From NCBI GenBank assembly GCA_944384545.1, contig CALWTT010000031.1, forward strand, positions 1 to 38,277: a DNA stretch of 38,277 nucleotides. Reading direction: 5' to 3'. This document shows, piece after piece, positions 24,744 to 32,814 of the stretch. A model generated the notes under the pieces. That model was not told the origin of the DNA. It searched no databases and saw nothing but the letters and a program-made list of their open reading frames with translations. The translations under genes were made by a program, and so were the position numbers. Every line of letters starts with the position of its first letter. Position 1 is the first letter of the stretch. The stretch comes from an uncultured Clostridia bacterium. GTDB lineage: Bacteria > Bacillota > Clostridia > Oscillospirales > CAG-272.

Positions 24744-25496
24744 TCACAGGTCTTGTGCAATTGCCGGCATCTCATATTGCCCCGATCCCGGCATCAGCAA
24801 TTCCTGTATGTTTGTAAACTCTCTTTGGTATATGGCGCCGTATTTGGAAAAGCTCGTCCGGCGGATCTGATACCGATCCATCAGCGATGCCAGCCACAGT
24901 GGAACTGCGCTCGTCACCTTTACCTCCATCAGGTGTGTACCCTGCGGAAAATACAATCCGCCGTAGTCCCCCTCATGCAGCGATACCTGCTCAAAGCGAT
25001 ACCGGATGTCCGAATCAAACGTAACACGCAGATCCCCGCCGTTTGCATCTGCAAATGGCAATCGGTTATAGGACAGAAACAGCGCCGCATGCGGACGGTG
25101 AAATTGCAGAAAATACCGGATCTCCCGCATGATCTGCGAATCCCGTGCATCCGGATATATCCCACGGTCAAGAAAGTCACAGGCCTCCCGATACGGCAAC
25201 CGCTCCCTCCGCTTGTAGACCATCCGGTTCACTTTCTTCTTGATCTCAATGAATACTTCCGTATCCGGCCCCGGCACACCGTAACTCCGCATACGTAGCT
25301 TCTCTTTGTACAACGGACGGTCGATCGACTTCCGGATCAGATCGTACCGGTCGGTATCGTAATACAGATTGCAGGTTCGGTACTCTCCGTAGGGATCCTT
25401 CTGCATACGCTCCTCTACCGCTGACAGAAATTCTTCATAGCATTCCGGCGGAATCAGATATTTCATTTCCTTGCGGTTGAATGTCAACTGTGGCAT
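24744..25496 (-). CDS. VTC-domain (polyphosphate polymerase-like) protein
   Basis: A 250-residue VTC domain of the triphosphate tunnel fold: N-terminal FNRKEMKYLIP, the basic tunnel strands LYYDTDRYDLIRKSIDRP, YKEKLRMRSYG, VFIEIKKKVNRMVYKRR, RVTFDSDIRYR, and C-terminal LMEVKV and FSKYG. Yeast Vtc4 makes polyphosphate with this fold. Bacterial stand-alone copies are common in Clostridia and their role is not well established. There is no signal peptide or membrane segment. A GAGGGGGG stretch about ten bases before ATG could be the RBS. The gene is divergent from dxs across 207 bases; no convincing -35/-10 pair was found for it (TATACT is present near 25530, without a good -35). Confidence 0.92.
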   Translation of the reverse strand: MPQLTFNRKEMKYLIPPECYEEFLSAVEERMQKDPYGEYRTCNLYYDTDRYDLIRKSIDRPLYKEKLRMRSYGVPGPDTEVFIEIKKKVNRMVYKRRERLPYREACDFLDRGIYPDARDSQIMREIRYFLQFHRPHAALFLSYNRLPFADANGGDLRVTFDSDIRYRFEQVSLHEGDYGGLYFPQGTHLMEVKVTSAVPLWLASLMDRYQIRRTSFSKYGAIYQREFTNIQELLMPGSGQYEMPAIAQDL

Positions 25497-25627
25497 ATAT
25501 CAGAGCCCCCCTCGGAAAACTGTATTCAGTATACAGAATGCTTCCTGTAAATGCATGAACAAATTGTGAACATTGGCTGCCAGACATTCCCTTCTCTGTC
25601 TGCCGCGCTTTCGTTCCACCCAATGCC

Positions 25628-25656
25628 TTGATTTTCCAGGCGCTTTGTGGTACAAT
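25628..25656 (+). promoter_or_regulatory. Promoter of dxs
   Basis: TTGATT (25628-25633), 17 bases, TACAAT (25651-25656), with TG two bases before the -10. A small hairpin (CAGGTG-TCTT-CGCCTG) lies in the short leader before the dxs start. Confidence 0.8.
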
Positions 25657-25703
25657 AGCTCCACAGGTGTCTTCGCCTGAAAACCATTGCCGGAAGGCTC
25701 CGT

Positions 25704-27578
25704 ATGAGTAATAAGAAAAATTCTTATCTTTATTCTATCAACGGTCCCGAGGATCTGCGTGCCCTTCCCGCTTCGGCCATGCCGGATCTGGCGGAAGAGA
25801 TACGCGCCTTCCTCATTGATCATGTAGAAAAAACCGGGGGACATCTGGCCTCCAACCTTGGCGTTGTGGAACTCTCTATTGCACTTCATCGTGTCTTTCA
25901 TGCTCCGGAAGATCACATTATATGGGATGTCGGACATCAAAGCTATGTCCATAAAATCCTCACCGGCAGAAGAGACCGTTTCGATTCCCTGCGCCAGGTC
26001 GGCGGTCTCTCCGGCTTCACCAACCGACGCGAAAGCATATACGATGCTTTCGGCGCCGGTCACAGCAGTACCTCGGTCTCTGCCGCCCTCGGGTTCGCAC
26101 AGGCGGACGCCATTCAGAAAAAGGACGCCTATACCGTCGCCATCATCGGCGACGGTGCCTTCACAGGCGGCATGGTTCACGAGGCGCTCTACAATGTATC
26201 CCCGGATCTACCGCTCATCCTCATCCTCAATGAAAACGAAATGTCCATCTCCCGCAATACCGGAGCATTTGCACGCTATATCGCCGATATACGTGCCTCC
26301 GCTTCCTACCTCGCCACCAAACGCCGTACCGCACGCCTTCTGCACAAAATTCCCCTGATCGGAAAACCCATCTATCACATGCTCCGCGGAATCACACGAC
26401 ATGTCAAGCGCAGCATCTATCACAGCAACTATTTTGAAAGTCTCGGTCTTCTCTATCTCGGGCCGGTCAACGGCAATGACTATTCGCGTGTCGAACGCGT
26501 TCTCCGTCAGGCGAAAAGCCGGCACGGCGCGGTACTCGTCCATATCAAAACCCAGAAAGGAAAGGGATACGCGCCAGCGGAAGCCGATCCTTCCGGATAT
26601 CACAGCACACGCGGAGAGGGCTCCGAAAGCAGCACCGATTCGTTTCATTCGGTCTTCGGGGAAGAGCTCCTTTCCTGCGCGCGCGAAAATCCGCGCATTG
26701 CCGCCATTACCGCTGCCATGGGGCTTGGCTGCGGCATCGAGAATTTCCGGACCGCCTTCCCGGAACGCTATTTTGATGTCGGGATCGCCGAGGAGCATGC
26801 TACCACCTTTGCCGCCGGTATGGCGGCCGACGGAATGATCCCCTGCTTTGCCGTCTATTCCACCTTCCTGCAACGTGCCTACGACAATATCCTTCACGAT
26901 GTCGCTCTGCAGAACCTCCCCGTCAAATTCTTTATCGACCGGGCGGGACTTGCTCTCCATGACGGCGCCACCCATCACGGCATTTTTGATGTCGCTTATC
27001 TCTCCGGTATTCCCCATATCCGGCTGTACGCACCCGCTACCTACGGTTCGCTCCGCGCCATTATGCATCACGTACTCGCTCTTCCAGGCCCTTGCGCCAT
27101 CCGCTATCCCAATGCAGCAGAGGATCCACGCGTACCCGCTCGCTTCTATCCGGAAGGCCGGTATGACGAGTTCGGTGTGCGCCCCGACTACCCTTCCGAT
27201 ACAATACCGGACAATGTTATTCTCACCTACGGCGGTATCATTTCCCGCGTTCTGGACGCAGCGGATGAGGCGCGGACACAGGGAAAGTCCGTCGGCGTCA
27301 TTCTGCTCGAGGAGCTCAAGCCGTACGATCTGCTCGCAAAGCGTATCAAACCTTTCCTGCGGTCCCACACCCATGTCCTGTTTGTAGAAGAAGGCATAGA
27401 AAACGGCGGCGCTGCTGCTCTCACCCTGCTCTCCCTTCATCGCTGTATGGGGGCTGACTTCCCTGCCGATTACCATATCCTTGCCATCAGCGACCACTTT
27501 GCTGCACCTTCTGCTCCGACCGATCTGTACCGTTTCTGCAAAATCGGGCGTGAGGATATTCTTGCAAATCTGATCTGA
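25704..27578 (+). CDS. dxs: 1-deoxy-D-xylulose-5-phosphate synthase
   Basis: 624 residues, full length. It condenses pyruvate and glyceraldehyde-3-phosphate with thiamine diphosphate, the first step of the MEP isoprenoid pathway. N-terminal landmarks are SNLGVVELSIALH, DVGHQSYVHKILTGRR, and GAGHSSTSVSAALG. The ThDP site is GDGAFTGG (149-156) through NEN (176-178). The transketolase central domain has FDVGIAEEHATTFAAGMA and DRAGLALHDGATHHG. The start is ATG 25704 after GGAAGG. It is 36 bases upstream of the GH36 gene, so the two probably share a transcript although their roles are unrelated. Confidence 0.98.
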   Translation: MSNKKNSYLYSINGPEDLRALPASAMPDLAEEIRAFLIDHVEKTGGHLASNLGVVELSIALHRVFHAPEDHIIWDVGHQSYVHKILTGRRDRFDSLRQVGGLSGFTNRRESIYDAFGAGHSSTSVSAALGFAQADAIQKKDAYTVAIIGDGAFTGGMVHEALYNVSPDLPLILILNENEMSISRNTGAFARYIADIRASASYLATKRRTARLLHKIPLIGKPIYHMLRGITRHVKRSIYHSNYFESLGLLYLGPVNGNDYSRVERVLRQAKSRHGAVLVHIKTQKGKGYAPAEADPSGYHSTRGEGSESSTDSFHSVFGEELLSCARENPRIAAITAAMGLGCGIENFRTAFPERYFDVGIAEEHATTFAAGMAADGMIPCFAVYSTFLQRAYDNILHDVALQNLPVKFFIDRAGLALHDGATHHGIFDVAYLSGIPHIRLYAPATYGSLRAIMHHVLALPGPCAIRYPNAAEDPRVPARFYPEGRYDEFGVRPDYPSDTIPDNVILTYGGIISRVLDAADEARTQGKSVGVILLEELKPYDLLAKRIKPFLRSHTHVLFVEEGIENGGAAALTLLSLHRCMGADFPADYHILAISDHFAAPSAPTDLYRFCKIGREDILANLI

Positions 27579-27614
27579 CTGTGAGGAAGTACCCTATAGC
27601 GAAAGGAGATTGTT

Positions 27615-29336
27615 ATGTACCGTTTGACCGTCAATGAGGAATTTACTGCCGATTTCCAGGTTGCACAATCCGAATCCCCCGATGTCCGGATTGTCACCGT
27701 ATGCGCCACATCCAAGGGCGCACCCGCCAAGCTCACATGGAAACTCGCCTGGGATGCCGAGAATATCGGCGTACATACCACCTTTACACCAAATGCTTTT
27801 CAGGACAAACGGGTCCGACCTAACTGGGGTAGCATCTCGGATTCTACGGCTATGTCCGGAGCGCCGCTGTACTGCTGCCTCTCCTATGATGATGAAAACC
27901 GCCTCACCATTGCCTGTGCCGATGCCAAGAATCAGGTACGCATCCGCGCCGGCGTCAGCGAAGAGACCGCCCGACTCGAGAACACGGTGGAAGTCCGCGT
28001 CGGATGCGCGGTTTCCGCATACCGGACCGAGGTACGTATCGATACGCGCCCTCTCCCCTTCTACCGTTGTATAGAAGATGTCGCCGCATGGTGGGAACAG
28101 CACGACGGCTATACTCCCGCTCCGGTTCCGGACGATGCCCGCGCTCCTCTGTATTCCTCCTGGTACAGCTTCCATCAGGGCGTCGATCCACAGCGCATTA
28201 TTGAGGAATGCCGCTATTTTGCTTCGCTCGGATGCAAGGTCCTCATCGTCGACGACGGCTGGCAAACCTCCGATAACAGCCGGGGCTACGCCTTCTGCGG
28301 CGATTGGGAACCTACGCCGGACAAGGTGCCCGACATGCGGGCCTTCGTCGATGCAGTGCACAGGACCGGTCTCAAATTCATGCTCTGGTATTCGGTCCCC
28401 TTTGTCGGAGTACATACCCGCACCTATGAACGATTCCGCGACTGCATGCTTGCTCCTTCCCGCCACCCAGATACCTATGTGCTTGACCCGCGCTATCCCG
28501 AGGTTCGTGCCTATCTGATCGGGCTTTACGAAAAGGCAGTCACAGCCTGGGATCTGGACGGCTTCAAGCTGGATTTCGTCGACAGCTTCCAGGAGAGCGA
28601 CGTGGTAAAGCCCGGTATGGACTATGTTTCGGTATACGATGCGCTCGACCGGCTCCTCAAAGACGTCATGGCCACCCTCCGCGCGCAAAAGCCCGACATT
28701 CTGATTGAATTCCGTCAGAGCTATATCGGCCCGCTCATGCGTACCTTCGGTAATATGCTGCGCTCGGGCGACTGTCCCAACGACAGCTATCAGAACCGCC
28801 AGAATGTTCTCGCCCTCCGTCTGACCAGCCGTCATACCGCGGTGCATTCGGATATGGTCATGTGGAATTATGGGGAGCCTGTTGAAATGGCGGCCTTTCA
28901 GCTCACCTGTGTGCTTTTTGCGGTTCCGCAGGTTTCGGTTCTGCATGACCGCATGCCCCCCGAGCATGCTGCGATGGTTCGCAACTGGCTCTCTTTCTTC
29001 GTGCGTTACCGCGATGTCCTGCAAACCGGCGACATGTTCTACAAAAATTATGCCGCCAATTTCTCCTACGTTTCTTCCCGCCTCGGCGACACGCAGATCG
29101 GGGCTGTCTATTCCGGGCGCATTGCCTATCTGAACACCCGGACCCCGCGTATCATCGTGGTCAATGCCACCATGGAGGACACGGTGCTGCTCTCCTCCGC
29201 ATTCGGAGGCAGGTATGCGGCACGTATCTATGACTGCTGCGGAAACCTGCTGTCGGAAACGGTTTGCCCACTCGGCGACGATCCTCTTACGGTCCGGATA
29301 CCGGTCAACGGAAGAATCGAGCTGGACAGCATCTGA
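27615..29336 (+). CDS. Alpha-galactosidase-like glycoside hydrolase, GH36 type
   Basis: 573 residues, no signal peptide, so cytosolic. After a beta-rich N-terminus (~1-175) comes a (beta/alpha)8 barrel of clan GH-D: YSSWYSFHQGVDPQRIIEE, VLIVDDGWQT, and GDWEPTPDKVPDM. The likely nucleophile is D320 in DGFKLDFVD and the likely acid/base is D386 in RSGDCPND. A C-terminal beta domain follows (~495-573). Family GH36 cleaves terminal alpha-1,6-galactose from raffinose-type sugars and galactomannan. This one is shorter than the ~700-residue norm, mainly in the N-terminal supersandwich, so it may be a subgroup with a different substrate. The RBS is GAAAGGAG. Confidence 0.92.
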   Translation: MYRLTVNEEFTADFQVAQSESPDVRIVTVCATSKGAPAKLTWKLAWDAENIGVHTTFTPNAFQDKRVRPNWGSISDSTAMSGAPLYCCLSYDDENRLTIACADAKNQVRIRAGVSEETARLENTVEVRVGCAVSAYRTEVRIDTRPLPFYRCIEDVAAWWEQHDGYTPAPVPDDARAPLYSSWYSFHQGVDPQRIIEECRYFASLGCKVLIVDDGWQTSDNSRGYAFCGDWEPTPDKVPDMRAFVDAVHRTGLKFMLWYSVPFVGVHTRTYERFRDCMLAPSRHPDTYVLDPRYPEVRAYLIGLYEKAVTAWDLDGFKLDFVDSFQESDVVKPGMDYVSVYDALDRLLKDVMATLRAQKPDILIEFRQSYIGPLMRTFGNMLRSGDCPNDSYQNRQNVLALRLTSRHTAVHSDMVMWNYGEPVEMAAFQLTCVLFAVPQVSVLHDRMPPEHAAMVRNWLSFFVRYRDVLQTGDMFYKNYAANFSYVSSRLGDTQIGAVYSGRIAYLNTRTPRIIVVNATMEDTVLLSSAFGGRYAARIYDCCGNLLSETVCPLGDDPLTVRIPVNGRIELDSI

Positions 29337-29386
29337 AAGCAGCCCGTCATGACGGACAGATTTTCCCATATATAGTTCACACAGAC

Positions 29387-29421
29387 AAACAGAGGAAGGC
29401 GACGGCCTTCCTCTGTTTTAT
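29387..29421. terminator. Terminator between the GH36 gene and tgt
   Basis: AAACAGAGGAAGGC (29387-29400) pairs with GCCTTCCTCTGTTT (29405-29418) around GACG. T4 ends the plus side. The minus side has only TTT but may still end the convergent tgt transcript. Confidence 0.88.
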
Positions 29422-29472
29422 ATCGGTTTGTCTCTCCGGGTACGTGCTGTCCTTCCGGACGCGCACACCCTC

Positions 29473-30612
29473 TCAGTCGTCTACGCGTGCGGCCAGCAGT
29501 TCCCGATGCGCGTGATAGAAACTGCCGTAGCAGCCCGCATCCAGCGCGTCCCGGATCTTCTGCATGAGGTCATTGTAAAACCACAGGTTGTGCAATACGC
29601 ACAGACGCATCCCCAGCATCTCCCGCGCCTTGAACAGATGCCGCACATATGCCCGGCTGTAATTCCGGCAGGCAGGACAGCCACAACGCAGCGAGATCGG
29701 CCGCGGATCCTCTGCATACTTCTCATTGTGGATATTCAGCTTCCCTTCCCATGTGAACAGATTCCCGTGCCGGGCATTCCGGCTCGGCATCACACAGTCA
29801 AAGAAGTCCACGCCACGGTAGACCGCCTCCAGAATGTTCTGCGGGGTTCCCACACCCATCAGATACCGCGGTTTGTCCTGCGGCATATAGGGCTCCACCG
29901 CTTCAATTGTCTCGTACATCTGTTCGGTTTCTTCCCCGACCGCAAGACCGCCGATGGCGTATCCGTCACAATCCAGTTCTGCAATCTCCTGCATATGCCG
30001 GATCCGCAGGTCCGCATAGGTGCTACCCTGGTTGATCCCGAACAGCAGCTGATCCGGATTGATCGTATCCGGAGCCTCCCGCAGCCGCAGAAGCTCCGCT
30101 TTGCACCGCGAAAGCCAGCGTGTCGTCCGCTCGCAGGACAGGCGGGTATAGGTATACTCCGCCGGATTTTCTATGCACTCGTCAAACGCCATTGCAATCG
30201 TGGAGCCAAGATGCGACTGGATCCGCATGCTCTCTTCCGGTCCCATGAAAATGCGTCGCCCGTCCATGTGCGAATTAAAGGTCACGCCCTCTTCTGTAAT
30301 CCGACGCAGCTTTGCCAGCGAAAACACCTGAAATCCGCCGCTGTCCGTCAGAATCGGCTTGTCCCAGTTGAAAAAACGGTGTAAGCCTCCCATCCGGTGG
30401 ATCAGTTCGTCTCCGGGGCGAATGTGCAGATGATAGGTGTTCGACAGCTCCACCTGACAGTTCAGCTCCCGCAGATCCATGGTGGACACGCCGCCCTTGA
30501 TGGCGGCGCTCGTGCCTACATTCATAAATACCGGCGTCTCAATCCGGCCATGTACGGTTTCCGCCACTCCGCGCCGCGCGTGTCCTTCGCTTCTGATCAC
30601 TTTGAAAAACAT
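29473..30612 (-). CDS. tgt: Queuine/preQ1 tRNA-guanine transglycosylase
   Basis: 379 residues, the usual size. It exchanges guanine-34 of GUN-anticodon tRNAs for preQ1 in queuosine synthesis. Landmarks are ILTDSGGFQVFSL (substrate-binding and acid Asp), YAIGGLAVGE, the nucleophile region FFDCVMPSRNARHG, and a zinc site CGCPACRNYSRAYVRHLF with a later His in HNLWFYNDLM. The start is set at 30612 (MFFKVIR) because tgt proteins begin this way and GAGGAAA precedes it; the longer frame from 30657 overlaps mutL. It is the last gene of the apbE-miaB-mutS-mutL string, 28 bases after mutL. Confidence 0.97.
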   Translation of the reverse strand: MFFKVIRSEGHARRGVAETVHGRIETPVFMNVGTSAAIKGGVSTMDLRELNCQVELSNTYHLHIRPGDELIHRMGGLHRFFNWDKPILTDSGGFQVFSLAKLRRITEEGVTFNSHMDGRRIFMGPEESMRIQSHLGSTIAMAFDECIENPAEYTYTRLSCERTTRWLSRCKAELLRLREAPDTINPDQLLFGINQGSTYADLRIRHMQEIAELDCDGYAIGGLAVGEETEQMYETIEAVEPYMPQDKPRYLMGVGTPQNILEAVYRGVDFFDCVMPSRNARHGNLFTWEGKLNIHNEKYAEDPRPISLRCGCPACRNYSRAYVRHLFKAREMLGMRLCVLHNLWFYNDLMQKIRDALDAGCYGSFYHAHRELLAARVDD

Positions 30613-30640
30613 AGTTTCCTCACGTATCTCCTTGCACCCT

Positions 30641-32791
30641 TCACATAATCCGGTCAAACTGCCGGTCGAGTGCCTGCCTCGTCATTCGCACCGCCACAGG
30701 ACGGCCGTGCGGACACACCGTAATATCCGGGAGGGAAAGCAGCGTCCGGACCAGCCAGTCGATCTGCTCCTCACCGTATATCCGTCCCCCTTTGATGGCG
30801 GCCTTACATGCCACCTGATACAATAGGCGCTCCCGTCGCTTCTCCTCCGTCAACGAGGCTTCCCCGGTGCCCTCGACGCTGTCCGACACAAGCGACGCAA
30901 ACAGGCTCTGGGCATCCGAAGGATCCACGCCGTTCGGAATGGCCGTGATCCGCACAGCGGGGGCATCGGTCTCCTGCGTATAGGAAAAGCCCACCGCTTC
31001 ATACTCCGTGCGATGCTCCACAGCCGCGGCCAGCTCCGGCGCGCTGAGCAGCACGCGGATCGGGACCAGCAGAGCCTGGGAGGCCACACGCCCATCCGCT
31101 TTCTGGCGGGAAAGCATCCGCTCAAACAGGATCCTTTCATGTGCCGCATGCTTATCGATCAGCAGCAGTTCATCCCCGGTCTCCACAAAAACATAGCATC
31201 GGAACGCTTCCCCGATGATACGGTAGGGTGGACAGGAGTCCGACGCGGCGGAGGTGGCACTTTTCCCGGCTACGGAAACGCCCGTTCCGGCCGGTGTTGA
31301 CCGGCAGACGGTACCGATATCTTGTACTCCGCCTTCCGGGCTTTTCTCCGCCTGGGGGCTTCCATTCGACTCGTCGGATTTCGCTGTATCCGCCACTTCT
31401 TCCGATGCTGTTCCTGCAAGGGATGCATCGCCTGCATCCGGCATTTCACAACATACGGGGGATGTTTCAATCGCCGTTTTGCTTCCGAATCGCCATCCTC
31501 CTTCCGGCAAACTGCTCTGCCCGATATGCGGCGCCGGATCCCGTAGACCGGTTTCCTCCATATGCATACGCATACGCCGCAGGGTTTCGCTGACCGGGAC
31601 CGCAGAGCCGGTGGTCCGGATTCGGTTCGGGCCAGGAATTTCTGCGCCGGACGATGACGGCAGCGTTATCTGTCTGCCAGAGAAAGCAGCTTCCTGCCAC
31701 GCGCCCGATGCGGTGCTGCCCGTCGGCTCCGCCTTCTTCCCGGGCGCAGGATGCCCGCCACGTTCCCCCGCAATACGGCCAAAATCCAGCTCCGGTCGGC
31801 TCCCGTTGCTTTCCAGCGCCGTGCGCAACGCATAGTATACCAGTTCAAATACCGCGCGTTCATCCGAAAACTTCACTTCCAGCTTTGCAGGATGCACATT
31901 CACATCCACTGCCGCGTTGGGTATCGTGAGAAACAGCGCACAGACCGGAAAACGCTCGGCCGCCATATAGGACACATACGCCTTTTCGAGCGCCGCCGTC
32001 ATGGTTTTGCTCTTGATATACCGCCCGTTGATGAACATGTTCTGGTGGTTGCGGTTGTTCCGGGCGTTGTCCGGGCGGCCTATGTAGCCCTCCAGTGTCA
32101 GTCCGCCACGTTCCCCATGAATCTCAATCAGGCGAGAGGCAAAATCACGGCCCAGCAATGCGTACAGCGTGTTCAGCAGTTTCCCATCCCCGGCCGTGGA
32201 AAACCGGGAGTTCCCGTCGGTCACCAGCGTAAACGCTATGTCCGGGCGCGACATGGCCACCTTTTCTGCCACCGCTACACAGGCCATGGTTTCCGTACTG
32301 TCCTTTTTCAGAAATTTCCGACGCGCCGGTACACGGGCAAACAGGTTCTCCACCACCACCGTCGTCCCGTCCGCGCAGCCCACCTCAGATATGTCCAGCA
32401 CACGGCCGCATTCTGCCGTCAGCATGGTGCCGGATTCCGCCCCGTGTGTTTTCGTCAGGATCCGCAGATCGCTCACCGATGCGATCGCCGCCAGCGCCTC
32501 CCCGCGAAAGCCCAGCGTCGCGATGCGGTCAAGATCCTGCGCATCGTGGATTTTACTCGTTGCATGCCGGCGGATCGCAACCGGCAGATCCTCCGCGCTC
32601 ATACCGCTCCCGTCGTCGGTAACGCGCACCATCGCCACACCGCCGCCACGGATTTCCGCGGTGATATTCCGACCGCCTGCGTCGATTGCATTTTCCAGCA
32701 GTTCCTTCAGAACCGATGCCGGCCGGTCTACGACCTCGCCCGCCGCAATCAGGTTCGCTACATCAAAACTCAGCACACGGATGCTTCCCAT
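30641..32791 (-). CDS. mutL: DNA mismatch repair protein MutL with endonuclease motif
   Basis: 716 residues. The GHKL ATPase N-terminus has LKELLENAIDAG, VTDDGSGM, ATSKI, and GFRGEALAAI. The ~200-residue low-complexity linker (~345-525) is long and rich in Ser, Gly, Ala and Pro. The C-terminal dimerisation/nuclease domain contains DKHAAHERILFE (metal motif DQHAxxExxxxE, with Gln replaced by Lys), ACKAAIKGGR, and CPHGRPVAVR. The nicking activity typical of Firmicutes MutL is therefore likely. GAAAGGAG precedes ATG. It is 23 bases after mutS. Confidence 0.97.
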   Translation of the reverse strand: MGSIRVLSFDVANLIAAGEVVDRPASVLKELLENAIDAGGRNITAEIRGGGVAMVRVTDDGSGMSAEDLPVAIRRHATSKIHDAQDLDRIATLGFRGEALAAIASVSDLRILTKTHGAESGTMLTAECGRVLDISEVGCADGTTVVVENLFARVPARRKFLKKDSTETMACVAVAEKVAMSRPDIAFTLVTDGNSRFSTAGDGKLLNTLYALLGRDFASRLIEIHGERGGLTLEGYIGRPDNARNNRNHQNMFINGRYIKSKTMTAALEKAYVSYMAAERFPVCALFLTIPNAAVDVNVHPAKLEVKFSDERAVFELVYYALRTALESNGSRPELDFGRIAGERGGHPAPGKKAEPTGSTASGAWQEAAFSGRQITLPSSSGAEIPGPNRIRTTGSAVPVSETLRRMRMHMEETGLRDPAPHIGQSSLPEGGWRFGSKTAIETSPVCCEMPDAGDASLAGTASEEVADTAKSDESNGSPQAEKSPEGGVQDIGTVCRSTPAGTGVSVAGKSATSAASDSCPPYRIIGEAFRCYVFVETGDELLLIDKHAAHERILFERMLSRQKADGRVASQALLVPIRVLLSAPELAAAVEHRTEYEAVGFSYTQETDAPAVRITAIPNGVDPSDAQSLFASLVSDSVEGTGEASLTEEKRRERLLYQVACKAAIKGGRIYGEEQIDWLVRTLLSLPDITVCPHGRPVAVRMTRQALDRQFDRIM

Positions 32792-32814
32792 GCCTGTGCT
32801 CCTTTCCGCTCCTT

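Noticed and set aside
25664..25690. Hairpin in the dxs leader as a riboswitch (for example thiamine-type)
   Set aside because: Only a six-pair stem in a short leader; none of the conserved elements of a TPP aptamer are present.
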